Positions 1 through 8,557 of a stretch of DNA of 64,000 nucleotides are shown one piece after another. A model generated the notes under the pieces. It saw nothing but the letters and a program-made list of their open reading frames with translations. It had not been told where the DNA came from and made no database searches. This DNA is from an uncultured bacterium (GTDB taxonomy: Bacteria; Cyanobacteriota; Vampirovibrionia; Gastranaerophilales; Gastranaerophilaceae), in assembly GCA_949294335.1 (NCBI GenBank), contig CASFGO010000006.1, forward strand, positions 1-64,000, in the 5' to 3' direction. Positions within the stretch are counted from its first letter, which is position 1. Each line of letters starts with the position of its first letter. Made by a program: the position numbers and the translations under genes.

Positions 1-87
1 GAAATCTGTCATGATGATACTGTAACACTGATGAGATATGATAAAACACTTGAATGTTATATGATAACAGATATTTGGGATAACTAA
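1..87 (+). CDS. 3' end of a gene entering from the left edge (unknown)
   Basis: An open frame runs from the first base to a TAA at 85-87 and gives 28 residues ending in ITDIWDN. It has the orientation of the replication and recombinase genes that follow, so it may be the end of another gene of the same element. No start is visible and the fragment is too short to assign a family; it could be chance. Confidence 0.3.
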   Translation, partial: EICHDDTVTLMRYDKTLECYMITDIWDN

Positions 88-203
88 ACTGTTATTTACA
101 GGATAACAAATTTTTAAATTGTTATGTAGCTACTATTCAATAATAGTAGCTGTTTTGTCGTGCGTAAAATTCAGAATAACAATAACAGTTATTCTGGTTA
201 TCG
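60..203. repeat. Iteron-like and inverted repeats upstream of the replication gene
   Basis: The hexamer GATAAC occurs at 63-68, 79-84 and 102-107, with inverse GTTAT copies at 91-95 and 121-125. Two perfect inverted repeats follow: 128-137 with 142-151 (10-bp arms) and 173-180 with 188-195 (8-bp arms). Short repeats and hairpins just ahead of a replication protein gene are typical of replication origins (iterons or double-strand origins) of small plasmids and phages. The origin role is inferred; the 128-151 hairpin could instead terminate the gene entering from the left. Confidence 0.35.
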
Positions 204-250
204 TGGTCGTTCAAGCTGTGCGTAGCACGCAAGAGAAAAGGAGGCTACGT

Positions 251-1621
251 ATGGCACACAAGAAAAACCACAAATTAACAGAATCAGAAATTGAAGTACT
301 ACTACAGGTAGATGACTTTAGCGACATCACACTTGATGATGAGCTGGAAGAAGAACAGGAAATATCATTTGACAGAGAAACCTACGACTATGATTTTGAT
401 GTAGAAGATGACTATAGTACAGATGAAGTTATCATGCCAGCTACACAATTAAATGATTGTATCAGTTTTGACTCTATCAAATTGTTATTACCTTTGACAG
501 AAGCAGAATATGTCGGATTTGAAGTTGAGAGAAATCGTTTCTTTAGAAGTCAATCCCCACACATACCTACAACTAAAAATGAAGATATGCTGACCCTTCT
601 GGGAACTGCTGAAAAACAAGTTGGCACAATGGTACTTTCAAAGCGTGAAGAAAACTATGCTGATAAAAGTATGATTTATGAGTACGCTAAAATGAAATAC
701 CCTAACGCTAAGCCCTTCTTTGATTTTTGCCAGAGATTAGGCATTGGACACATGTATTTTAAAAATGGAGAGTTCGTGTGTCAAATCAACGGGAAGTGTA
801 CCGCACGCAAAGGTTATCTAGGACTTATTAATAAGAAAAATATATACAAGGCACTGAATAAGCTCAAAGGTAATCTAATCAAATTTGATAATGAGAAATT
901 CCTGGAGAAGGCACAAGTGCTTGTAGTCCATGTTACCAATGACATCAAAGTATCTGACACAAACGCTTATGTTAAAGCATTCTCCAGCTATTTACCACTA
1001 AGAACAGATAAGTTTAGTGTGTTGAAATACGGTAACAGTGGCTATGAAGTATTACCAAGAGGGAAACAATCACCGAATACAGCTAAAAACAGCTTATGCA
1101 TATACAACAAAGCTGGAGAAATAGACTATCAAGACCAATATAGCTACCAAAAAGCAATAGGGGCAGAAGGGTTAAATCTGGCAGAAAATGTTTTACGGCT
1201 GGAATTGAAACTATACAATTTTAAAGCAATAAGAACATATCTTGCAACAGACTTGAAAAAAGACACCATTACTTTAAAAGAGCTGCTGCACTGTACCCAA
1301 ACACCTATTATTCAGAAGCTGAAAGAACTGGAGATTACACAAGAAGCTCTGACAAAAGCCAGAGGAGAATATATTTCTATGCTGGAAGATAAAAGACCTA
1401 CGCTTGCTGTATTACAGAGAATGCATGGTGTAATACATTTGTTAAAGCTGAATGATTATTCTCTGGACAAAGTAAGAAGTTATCTGACTGTAGAAACAGG
1501 GAAAGATGTACGGTCTGATGAATTAAAGAAGGACCGGGAAGCACTACAGAGATACATAGCTTGTTATAAACCTCGTACAGTGGCGTTAATGACCGAATTA
1601 CTGGCATGTGTGAGCTACTAG
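251..1621 (+). CDS. Putative replication initiation protein, phage gene II/X-like
   Basis: 456 residues. The start at 251 is chosen because AAGGAGG lies just upstream; the frame is open back to 119 but that stretch is the repeat-rich leader. The N-terminus is very acidic (about residues 10-60). The central part (about 280-330), with SLCIYNKAGEIDYQ and NVLRLELKL, resembles the gene II/X (Phage_CRI type) rolling-circle initiators of filamentous phages and plasmids, where a conserved Tyr/Lys segment precedes an RLEL strand. A catalytic tyrosine cannot be assigned by eye. It is the first gene of the visible part of an element, followed by a 50-residue gene and a serine recombinase, which suggests an integrative element that can replicate as a circle. 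Function moderately likely, family not certain. Confidence 0.5.
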   Translation: MAHKKNHKLTESEIEVLLQVDDFSDITLDDELEEEQEISFDRETYDYDFDVEDDYSTDEVIMPATQLNDCISFDSIKLLLPLTEAEYVGFEVERNRFFRSQSPHIPTTKNEDMLTLLGTAEKQVGTMVLSKREENYADKSMIYEYAKMKYPNAKPFFDFCQRLGIGHMYFKNGEFVCQINGKCTARKGYLGLINKKNIYKALNKLKGNLIKFDNEKFLEKAQVLVVHVTNDIKVSDTNAYVKAFSSYLPLRTDKFSVLKYGNSGYEVLPRGKQSPNTAKNSLCIYNKAGEIDYQDQYSYQKAIGAEGLNLAENVLRLELKLYNFKAIRTYLATDLKKDTITLKELLHCTQTPIIQKLKELEITQEALTKARGEYISMLEDKRPTLAVLQRMHGVIHLLKLNDYSLDKVRSYLTVETGKDVRSDELKKDREALQRYIACYKPRTVALMTELLACVSY

Positions 1622-1633
1622 GGGGTGTGCAAG

Positions 1634-1786
1634 ATGAAAAATAACACCTCTGACATATCATTTAATGTTGATAATATAACTGTAGTAGTACATTCTCCTT
1701 CATTAGTAACTACAGATGAAGATAACAAAAGACAGTTAGCAAAGTATCTTTATAAGTTAGTTGAAATGAATAACAAAGCTATGTAA
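1634..1786 (+). CDS. Small hypothetical protein of the integrated element (50 aa)
   Basis: A 50-residue frame begins 12 bases after the replication gene stop. GGGGGTG lies ahead of the ATG. The product (MKNNTSDISFNVDN at its start) has no membrane segment and no motif I recognise; its C-terminal half is charged and probably helical. Tight spacing suggests co-transcription with the replication gene. Confidence 0.45.
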   Translation: MKNNTSDISFNVDNITVVVHSPSLVTTDEDNKRQLAKYLYKLVEMNNKAM

Positions 1787-1808
1787 ATGAAACATACGGC
1801 TGCCAGAA

Positions 1809-1840
1809 CCTCTTATTTGTGATACAATGCAAGTAAGAGG
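1809..1840 (+). promoter_or_regulatory. Inverted repeat over a -10-like sequence before the recombinase gene
   Basis: The arms CCTCTTATTTG (1809-1819) and CAAGTAAGAGG (1830-1840) are complementary apart from one G-T wobble. The ten-base spacer holds GATACAAT, which resembles a -10 box. The right arm also supplies the AAGAGG ribosome-binding sequence of the recombinase. The site could be an operator over the recombinase promoter, or an RNA hairpin that hides its ribosome-binding site. Either role is inferred. Confidence 0.4.
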
Positions 1841-1849
1841 TATCCTTTT

Positions 1850-3484
1850 ATGGCAAAGAAAAAATCTGGTGAAATTATTGAAACCAACAAAGCTGTTGCT
1901 TATGTTCGTGTATCATCTCGTGAGCAAGAAAAAGGATATTCTCTTACCGCTCAAGAAAAACTGCTACGGAAATATGCTAAAGATGAAGGATTTGAAATCG
2001 TAGAGTTCTTTAGAGAAGCTATGAGTGCGAAGAAATCTGGTCGTAAGCAATTTAACCTAATGCTCAAGTATCTGAAATCACATAAAGATGTAAACAAGTT
2101 ATTAGTAGAAAAGACTGACAGAATTACAAGAAACTTCAAAGATGTTGTTGATTTAGACGAAATAGACGGACTTGAACTACACTTTGTTAAAGAAGGCTCT
2201 ATTATATCAGAAAAGTCAAAAAGCCAAGATAAGATGATATACGGTTTGAGAGTAGTGCTTTCAAAGCAATATATAGACAACCTTAAAGAAGAAGCTGAAA
2301 AGGGCATATTAGCTAAAATAGAAGACGGAGTTTATCCTTCTATTGCACCAGTCGGCTATTATAATACAATGAATAAACTGGGTAAGCATATAATAGCTGT
2401 TGATGAAGATAAAAGAGCTGTAGTAAGGAAAGCCTTTGAACTATACGCAACAGGTAACTACTCAGCTAAAACAATTAATGATATGTTATACCCACAGGGC
2501 TTGACTAACAGAAATGGGAATAAACTCGCCAAATCTACAGTTGAGAGGATGTTCAAGAATATCTTCTACATTGGGCAATTTGAGTTCAAAGGATTTATCT
2601 GTACTCATGCACAACATGAAGGTATTGTTGACCTTAATACCTTCAATGCAATACAAGAGCGTTTGGGTGGTGTTGTAAGAACAAGAACACACGATATTCA
2701 ATTCCCTTATCAAGGACTGTTTAAATGTGGTATCTGTGGCGGTATGCTGACACCAGAATTGAAGAAAAAGAAAAGTGGTAAACAGTACATATACTATCAC
2801 TGCAATGATTTCTACAGACAGGGGTGCAAGAAGCTATCCTATATCTCTCAAACAAGTATAGATAAGGTACTGGCAGAGTTTCTAAAGAATTTTCATGTAT
2901 CAAGAGAGCTGATAGAAGCAATTAAAAGTTTTATTAAAGAAATACATGATGACAAAAATGACTATCAGGGGAAAGCAGAAGCTAACATTAGCAGAAAAAT
3001 TGAACAGCTTAACAAACGCATAAGACAAGCCTATGATGACAGATGTGACGGAACTATCGAAGAAGATTTCTGGAAGAAGATAAATCAAGAGTACCATACT
3101 GAAAAAGCTGAATTAATTGAACAGCTAAATAGAATAAATGAAGCTGATGTTAAATTCTATGATACATGCGAGAAATTACTGGCATTTGCTAAGGACTCAT
3201 ACAATATGTTCATGAACGGAACAGTTGAAGATAAGCGATTTATCACTCAAACTGTACTATCGAACGCAACATATTATGACGGAAAACTAGATGTAGAGCT
3301 ACATCCAGCATTTGACACTCTATTTAGATTATCTAAAGAACATGAACTTAAAAAATCCACTATCGAACCGCCTGAAACCCAGTCAGAGAGCATAAAAAAA
3401 GCACCCGAAGGTGCTAATTTTAAAAATGGCGGGAACGACGAGGCTCGAACTCGCGACCTCATGCGTGACAGGCATGCGCTCTAA
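1850..3484 (+). CDS. Large serine recombinase (site-specific integrase)
   Basis: 544 residues as an open frame. The N-terminal resolvase domain (about 14-150) has YVRVSS with the nucleophile Ser22 and the conserved DRITR segment. The 'recombinase' DNA-binding domain follows (about 165-290), then a zinc ribbon (about 290-330: CGIC, then YYHC and GC) and a coiled coil rich in Glu/Lys (about 375-440). This order is that of the large serine integrases of phages and integrative elements. AAGAGG lies 9 bases before the ATG. The last 35 or so residues are encoded by the antisense of the tRNA-Asp terminator and the tRNA gene, so the native C-terminus is probably shorter or different before integration. 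It is the likely enzyme for moving the element at 1-3430. Confidence 0.9.
   Translation: MAKKKSGEIIETNKAVAYVRVSSREQEKGYSLTAQEKLLRKYAKDEGFEIVEFFREAMSAKKSGRKQFNLMLKYLKSHKDVNKLLVEKTDRITRNFKDVVDLDEIDGLELHFVKEGSIISEKSKSQDKMIYGLRVVLSKQYIDNLKEEAEKGILAKIEDGVYPSIAPVGYYNTMNKLGKHIIAVDEDKRAVVRKAFELYATGNYSAKTINDMLYPQGLTNRNGNKLAKSTVERMFKNIFYIGQFEFKGFICTHAQHEGIVDLNTFNAIQERLGGVVRTRTHDIQFPYQGLFKCGICGGMLTPELKKKKSGKQYIYYHCNDFYRQGCKKLSYISQTSIDKVLAEFLKNFHVSRELIEAIKSFIKEIHDDKNDYQGKAEANISRKIEQLNKRIRQAYDDRCDGTIEEDFWKKINQEYHTEKAELIEQLNRINEADVKFYDTCEKLLAFAKDSYNMFMNGTVEDKRFITQTVLSNATYYDGKLDVELHPAFDTLFRLSKEHELKKSTIEPPETQSESIKKAPEGANFKNGGNDEARTRDLMRDRHAL
3394..3415 (-). terminator. Intrinsic terminator of tRNA-Asp
   Basis: On the minus strand AGCACC, loop TTCG, GGTGCT is followed by seven Ts, just downstream of the tRNA-Asp CCA. 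It lies inside the 3' end of the recombinase frame on the other strand. Confidence 0.75.
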
Positions 3485-3504
3485 CCAAACTGAGCTACGC
3501 TCCC
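3427..3504 (-). tRNA. tRNA-Asp (anticodon GTC)
   Basis: A complete cloverleaf on the minus strand: acceptor GGGAGCG pairs with CGTTCCC, D stem GCTC/GAGC, anticodon stem CATGC/GCATG around loop CTGTCAC (anticodon GTC), T arm GCGAG-TTCGAGC-CTCGT, discriminator G, and encoded CCA. The recombinase gene runs head-on into its 3' end, so this is probably the attachment site of the element. The 5' end is duplicated just upstream (3585-3614). Confidence 0.93.
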
Positions 3505-3614
3505 ATATTTAGTTGTCATTTGTTTGTTGATTGTAGCTCAGTTTGGTTTTTATTTTGAACCCGGCTTCCCTCTCGGTCGCCTAGTGAGCTACGCTCCCAT
3601 ATTTAGTTGTCATT
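3491..3614. repeat. Duplicated 5' end of tRNA-Asp plus upstream flank
   Basis: A perfect 30-bp direct repeat occurs at 3491-3520 and 3585-3614, 94 bp apart. Each copy holds the first 14 bases of tRNA-Asp (GGGAGCGTAGCTCA on the minus strand) and 16 bases of its upstream flank. Between them, 3533-3548 is an exact inverted copy of tRNA positions 3483-3498. The outer copy cannot be a tRNA: after the D-stem start it continues into unrelated sequence. No protein gene is visible from 3505 to 3750. Confidence 0.85.
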
Positions 3615-3637
3615 ACACGACTTATTGCCGTAAGATT

Positions 3638-3666
3638 ATTGTAGCTTGCTAAAAAAAAAAATGCAA
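3638..3666 (-). promoter_or_regulatory. Promoter for tRNA-Asp
   Basis: On the minus strand TTGCAT (3666-3661), a 17-base spacer and TACAAT (3643-3638) form a good sigma-70 type promoter. A transcript from it would cross the duplicated tRNA 5' end before the real tRNA. A second TACAAT sits between the duplicate and the tRNA. Confidence 0.6.
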
Positions 3667-3750
3667 GCATATTTTTAAACAATATACTAATTGAATTTTA
3701 TATTTAAAATATTATTATATAAGTAATTGTTATTATTAAAAGGTGATTTT

Positions 3751-5106
3751 ATGAAATATATATGGTTATATTTTGTTGCTATTATTGCTTCTTTAGGAGG
3801 TCTATTATCTGGTTATGATACTGGTATAATATCAGGTGCGTTATTATTTATTAACGATTCGTGGCATCTAACAGATTATTTACAGGGTATTTTAGTTAGT
3901 TCTGTTCTTATTGGTGCGGTTATTGGGGCTGCGACAAATGGAATACTCGCTGATATTTTTGGTAGAAAAAAAATTATTATTACAACTGCTATAATTTTTA
4001 TTATTGGTTCAATTGCTTGTGCTTTTGCTCCTAATATTATTATTCTTATTCTTTCAAGAATTTTTGTTGGTTTTGCAGTTGGGATTGTTAATTTTGTTGT
4101 TCCTTTGTATTTGTCAGAAGTTTCTCCTAAAAACCTTAGAGGTACTTTAGTTTCGTTATATCAATGTGCAATAACATCAGGAATTTTATTTTCATATCTT
4201 ATTAATGCAGTTTTTGCTCATGCAGTTTATAATTGGCGTTGGATGTTATTTGCAGGTGTTGTTCCTGGTTTAGTTTTACTTATAGGTATGTTATTTTTAC
4301 ATGATACTCCTAGATGGCTTGTTATAAAAGGAAGAGATAATGAGGCTAAAGAAGTTTTAAAAACTATTGAACCTGATATTGATGTAGATAATGAAATTTC
4401 TAATATAAGAAAAACTCTACAGGAAGGTCAATCTAATAATAAATTTGAGTTTGAAAAATGGATGATAATGCCTTTTATTGTTGGGCTTGGAATTATGTTT
4501 GCTCAAATTTGTACAGGTATTAATACGATAATATATTATGCCCCTACAATTTTTAAATTTGCAGGTTTTGATTCAAATATTTCTGCCATATATGTAACAG
4601 TTGGAATTGGTGTTGTTAATTTCTTAATGACATTTGTAGCTATATATTTTACTGATAGATTGGGAAGAAAACCTTTATTATATATTGGTTTAACTGGGGT
4701 TATGCTAAGTTTATTACTTCTTGGCTCTGCTTTTGCTTTTTCTTCAATGTTTAATTTTGATTTGAAAATTTTATCAGTAATAAGTTTACTTACTTATATA
4801 ATATCTTTTGCAATGAGTTTAGGACCTATTGGTTGGGTTATTGTATCAGAAGTATTTCCTTTAAAAATAAGAGGTCTTGCTATGAGTTTGTGTACAGTTG
4901 CAAACTTTGGATTTAATTTCTTTGTTGTTGCTTCATTTCCTGTTCTAATGTATAGATTTGGAGGTGCAATGACATTCTGGATGTTTGCATTTGTATCTTT
5001 ACTATGCTTGATTTTTGTTTATTATTTTGTTCCGGAAACAAAGGGTATTTCTCTTGAAGAAATTGAATCAAATTGGAAAAATTACGTGAAACCTAGAGAT
5101 TTTTAA
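3751..5106 (+). CDS. MFS sugar porter family transporter
   Basis: 451 residues from ATG 3751, preceded by AAAGGTG. About twelve hydrophobic segments span the protein. Sugar porter signatures are clear: GYDTGIISGA near the start, GRKK in the loop between helices 2 and 3, PRWLVIKGR after helix 6, GRKPLL after helix 8, and PETKG at the end of helix 12. Such proteins carry hexoses or pentoses across the inner membrane, usually as H+ symporters (XylE/GalP/AraE type); the substrate cannot be read from the sequence. The stop overlaps the stop of the convergent PAP2 gene. Confidence 0.92.
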   Translation: MKYIWLYFVAIIASLGGLLSGYDTGIISGALLFINDSWHLTDYLQGILVSSVLIGAVIGAATNGILADIFGRKKIIITTAIIFIIGSIACAFAPNIIILILSRIFVGFAVGIVNFVVPLYLSEVSPKNLRGTLVSLYQCAITSGILFSYLINAVFAHAVYNWRWMLFAGVVPGLVLLIGMLFLHDTPRWLVIKGRDNEAKEVLKTIEPDIDVDNEISNIRKTLQEGQSNNKFEFEKWMIMPFIVGLGIMFAQICTGINTIIYYAPTIFKFAGFDSNISAIYVTVGIGVVNFLMTFVAIYFTDRLGRKPLLYIGLTGVMLSLLLLGSAFAFSSMFNFDLKILSVISLLTYIISFAMSLGPIGWVIVSEVFPLKIRGLAMSLCTVANFGFNFFVVASFPVLMYRFGGAMTFWMFAFVSLLCLIFVYYFVPETKGISLEEIESNWKNYVKPRDF

Positions 5107-6032
5107 AAATTAAATTTTTTAATAAAGAATGGATAAATTGATGTTATAAATAAACCTATTATTATATGGCTTAAAAATAACATTATTCTTGAATTGAAAT
5201 CAATATTAAGTAAGAAATATAAAATTAATCCACCTATAATAAAACGGAATAATTTTTTTAATAGGCTACCACTATTGGAATCAAAGTTAATAAATCTTTT
5301 TTCAATAATCCAACCTCCAAATATTCCAATAATCCAGCCTAATCTTGCAAACATTTCTATTTTTACAGATGTTGGATAGTATAGAAGTTTTCCGTTTAAA
5401 TAATCCATTGGATAACTTTTTAAATTAACAAATAAAAGAACAAATAAACTTATTAAACTTACTAAGGAAAAAATTAAAATATCTCTATTTTTACCTTTTT
5501 CTTCCCATTTCATAAGTTTATATGATAGAAAAATAATTAATATACTAGATAAAAAGCCTACAATAACATCTTGAGGAGTATGTACTCCAACATAGTTTCT
5601 CGAAAGCATTACAAGAAAAATAATTGTAATACATGTATATCTTATTAATTTATTTTGCCAAAATATAAAAGCTGTGCTTCCCCAAGTAGTTGTTGCTCCT
5701 GTTGTATGACCACTAGGGAAGGAATAACCTGTTGCCATTGGTATAGCTGATTCTATTGGTTTGACTCTTGAATCAATGATCCATGGTCTATAAATACAGG
5801 CACAGCATTTCAAAAATACATTGATAATAAATCCAAACATATAATTCCAAAGAATAAACATGCCAGATTTTTTATTAATACACCAATAAATCCCACACAT
5901 AAATAACATTGGAATAATTACTTCACCAAGCATAGTTATTGTAAGGAAAAAATTATCAAGAAGATGTCCTGATATATCTCTGAAATTCTGTAAATATAAT
6001 AGATAATCTATTTGCCAGCTAAGCCAATTCAT
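5103..6032 (-). CDS. PAP2 superfamily membrane phosphatase
   Basis: 309 residues with about seven or eight membrane segments. The three phosphatase signatures are present: the LK...RPW segment (Lys/Arg motif 1), FPSGHTTGA (motif 2, catalytic His), and SRNYVGVHTPQD (motif 3, second His with Asp). Members dephosphorylate lipid phosphates such as phosphatidate or undecaprenyl pyrophosphate on the outer face of the inner membrane; which substrate is used here is open. It may share a transcript with the HExxH protein gene upstream (6041-6937, same strand, 8-base gap). Confidence 0.85.
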   Translation of the reverse strand: MNWLSWQIDYLLYLQNFRDISGHLLDNFFLTITMLGEVIIPMLFMCGIYWCINKKSGMFILWNYMFGFIINVFLKCCACIYRPWIIDSRVKPIESAIPMATGYSFPSGHTTGATTTWGSTAFIFWQNKLIRYTCITIIFLVMLSRNYVGVHTPQDVIVGFLSSILIIFLSYKLMKWEEKGKNRDILIFSLVSLISLFVLLFVNLKSYPMDYLNGKLLYYPTSVKIEMFARLGWIIGIFGGWIIEKRFINFDSNSGSLLKKLFRFIIGGLILYFLLNIDFNSRIMLFLSHIIIGLFITSIYPFFIKKFNF

Positions 6033-6040
6033 AGACTATA

Positions 6041-6937
6041 TTATATATTAAAATGTTTCATATTGATATATTTTGCAGATTCTTCAAAAGCTTCTCTTTC
6101 TAATGGATTTTTAGTATATTCAGGAGAATCAACTTTGGGGTAATTCTTAATTGCATCTAGTAAAACTAATGATTTTTGATGCATTGGAGAACCTTGTGGA
6201 TATTTCTTTTCTACAGGTTTATTTTTCCAAGGAGATGTTTCATAAATTTTGTCTGCTCTATAATTAACAGTTTGTACATCAATTAAATTGGTTGATTTTA
6301 TCTTCATCCAAGCTTTAATTATATCTTTATCATCAATTCCTTCTGTTTCTCTTAAGTCTTGATGTTGTTTAGCATGAATACATTCATGAGCAATTTTATG
6401 TATAATAAATTTTTTCTGTTCCTGAGGAGTCACTTTTTCAAGTATTAATTTATCAAAACCCAAACTACCGTTTTTATTGTTATTTTTTACAAATTCTTCT
6501 CCTAAATCTTTATTTATAAATAATGGTAATTTTTCTTTAGGAGAAATTAATGGTAGTTTTTTCCCATTTTTTATTCCAATAATTTTATAATCACAAGACA
6601 TTAAATCATATAGATTCATTTCAATTTTATTACTACTAAAAGTATATCCTCCTCCAAGTATTGATTTTTCATCATATACGAATTTTAGTTCTGGATTGGT
6701 AGTAATTCCAAAATCTTTATTTATTTCATTGAAGTATTTGTTAATCTCTCCATTAGGGAATAATTGTGCAAATTTTTGTTTAATTTGCATTTCTTGTGTT
6801 TGTGTAGGTGTAAAAGTATCTTGTTGGATAGTTTTAAAATAAAAAGGTAAGTTCATTTGATTATTAGCGCAAATATTTTGTGATTTTGCGACTCCAATTG
6901 GATTAAACAATGATACATTATTAAAACACACTACCAT
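6041..6937 (-). CDS. Putative zinc metallopeptidase-like protein with HExxH motif
   Basis: 298 residues of no family I can name. The segment IIHKIAHECIHAKQHQ in the middle holds HECIH, a HExxH zinc-peptidase motif in a helical setting, which is the main functional hint. No convincing signal peptide is seen. The N-terminal region has PFYFKTIQQDTFTPTQ, similar in style to the Phe-Lys motif of other lineage-specific proteins in this window. The C-terminal third has charged helices and an EREAFEESAKYI segment that could supply the third zinc ligand. No Shine-Dalgarno sequence is visible before the ATG. Peptidase activity is inferred from the motif only. Confidence 0.55.
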   Translation of the reverse strand: MVVCFNNVSLFNPIGVAKSQNICANNQMNLPFYFKTIQQDTFTPTQTQEMQIKQKFAQLFPNGEINKYFNEINKDFGITTNPELKFVYDEKSILGGGYTFSSNKIEMNLYDLMSCDYKIIGIKNGKKLPLISPKEKLPLFINKDLGEEFVKNNNKNGSLGFDKLILEKVTPQEQKKFIIHKIAHECIHAKQHQDLRETEGIDDKDIIKAWMKIKSTNLIDVQTVNYRADKIYETSPWKNKPVEKKYPQGSPMHQKSLVLLDAIKNYPKVDSPEYTKNPLEREAFEESAKYINMKHFNI

Positions 6938-7000
6938 ACTTATATAAAGTATTTGTTTTCATGATATTTGCACTTTATTAAGAAAATTTTACAATAAATA

Positions 7001-7029
7001 AAAAAGGATGGTTTTAAACCATCCTTTTT
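7001..7029. terminator. Bidirectional terminator downstream of gltX
   Basis: A near-perfect palindrome (AAAAAGGATGGTTT with its complement) with A-rich and T-rich flanks on both sides lies 3 bases past the gltX stop. It would stop gltX transcription on the minus strand. Confidence 0.8.
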
Positions 7030-7032
7030 TAT

Positions 7033-8496
7033 TTATTTAATAGCTGCTTTAATTCGTTTTTCAACTTTATCTTTTCCAAGAATTGCAAGTGTTGCAGTCA
7101 TATCAGCGCCTCTTGTTTTTCCTGTAACAGCAGCTCTTATAGCCCACATTGTAACTTTAGGCTTGATACCTTTTTCTTTGAAGAAACCTCTGAATGTATC
7201 AAGTTTTTCATGTAAGTTTTCTTCTGTGTATTCCCAATCTTTTGATTGTTCTAAGTATTCTTTTAATACTTCTTGTGATGTTTCAGTATCAAGTACTTCT
7301 GTTTGAACTTCAGGTTCTATATCAACTGTTTCTCCAAAGAAATAAGTTACAGCATCAGTAATATCAGATAATAATATTAATGGCTCTCTTGTTACTTCAA
7401 TCATTCTTGTAAATTGTTCATCAGTAAGTTCTGATAAATTATATTTTTCAAGATATGGAAGTAAACGTTTTTTTAGTTCTTCCATTGATAACATTTTAAT
7501 ATAGTGGCTATTCATCCATTTTAATTTATCATATTCGAAAATTGAGTTAGATGAAGAAATTTCGTTGATTCTAAAATCTTCAGCAATTTTATCAACCGGT
7601 TTAATCTCTTCTCCGTCAGATGGTGCCCAACCTAATAAAGCAACGAAGTTAATTAATGCTTCTGTTAAGTATCCTTCTTTTACGAAGTCACTAACAGCAG
7701 TTGCTCCATGTCTTTTAGATAATTTACTTCTATCAGGTGCTAAAATCATTCCTAAATGACCAAATTTAGGAACTTCTGCTCCTAATGCTTCATAAATAAG
7801 TATTTGTTTATAAGTATTTGAAATATGGTCTTCTCCACGGATTACGTGTGAAATTTTCATAAGCATATCATCAATTACAACTGCATAGTTGTAAGTTGGT
7901 GCACCATTTGATTTTTGTATAACGAAATCTCCTAAAAGGTCTGTATCCATATGTAATTCACCTTTTACAAGATCATCAAATTTTAATATAGAAGAATCGT
8001 GGAAAGCTTTTTGAGCTTTTGCGATATTAAATCTAATTGCAGGTTTTCTTCCTTCAGCTCTTAATTTAGCTTTTTCTTCTTCTGTTAAATTCTCACATTT
8101 TTTAGAATATACATAAGGTTTTTTGTTTCTGGTTGCTTCTTCTTTTTCTGCTTCAAGTTCTTCAGGAGTGCAGAAGCATTCATAAGCAAAGCCAGAATCT
8201 AATAATTGTTGTACATATTTAGGATAAATATCAAATCTTTCAGATTGAGTATATGGTCCAAAAGGGCCGCCAACGTCAGGTCCTTCATCCCAATTTAAAC
8301 CTAAAGCTTTTAAACTATCAAAAATATTATCAATATATTCTTGACTAGTTCTTTCTGCGTCAGTGTCTTCTATTCTTAAAACGAATTTACCGTTGTTTTT
8401 TTTAGCAAATAAAAAATTAAATAATGCTGTTCTCGCAGTTCCAACATGCAAGTTTCCGCTTGGAGATGGAGCTATTCTTACTCTTACTTCTTCCAT
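7033..8496 (-). CDS. gltX: Glutamyl-tRNA synthetase
   Basis: 487 residues, the normal size for a bacterial class I GluRS. The N-terminus has the HIGH signature as HVGT (residues 17-20, inside APSPSGNLHVGTARTALF), and the KMSKS-type loop is DRSKLSKRHGA. The GEDHISNT segment of the catalytic core is also present, and the C-terminal anticodon-binding helical domain is complete. The enzyme charges tRNA-Glu, and in organisms lacking GlnRS also tRNA-Gln. The C-terminal part reads KVTMWAIRAAVTGKTRGADM, as in standard GluRS. The gene is flanked by a terminator at its 3' end and appears to be expressed alone. Confidence 0.97.
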   Translation of the reverse strand: MEEVRVRIAPSPSGNLHVGTARTALFNFLFAKKNNGKFVLRIEDTDAERTSQEYIDNIFDSLKALGLNWDEGPDVGGPFGPYTQSERFDIYPKYVQQLLDSGFAYECFCTPEELEAEKEEATRNKKPYVYSKKCENLTEEEKAKLRAEGRKPAIRFNIAKAQKAFHDSSILKFDDLVKGELHMDTDLLGDFVIQKSNGAPTYNYAVVIDDMLMKISHVIRGEDHISNTYKQILIYEALGAEVPKFGHLGMILAPDRSKLSKRHGATAVSDFVKEGYLTEALINFVALLGWAPSDGEEIKPVDKIAEDFRINEISSSNSIFEYDKLKWMNSHYIKMLSMEELKKRLLPYLEKYNLSELTDEQFTRMIEVTREPLILLSDITDAVTYFFGETVDIEPEVQTEVLDTETSQEVLKEYLEQSKDWEYTEENLHEKLDTFRGFFKEKGIKPKVTMWAIRAAVTGKTRGADMTATLAILGKDKVEKRIKAAIK

Positions 8497-8557
8497 TTTT
8501 TTATCCTTTCATTTATGCTTATATTTTCTCACAAAAAAAATAAAAGATGATATATTA

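Noticed and set aside
119..250. N-terminal extension of the replication protein
   Set aside because: The stretch carries inverted repeats and iteron-like hexamers; AAGGAGG supports the start at 251.
3505..3614. A second, degenerate tRNA gene
   Set aside because: Only the first 14 bases match tRNA-Asp; no anticodon arm or acceptor 3' strand can be formed.
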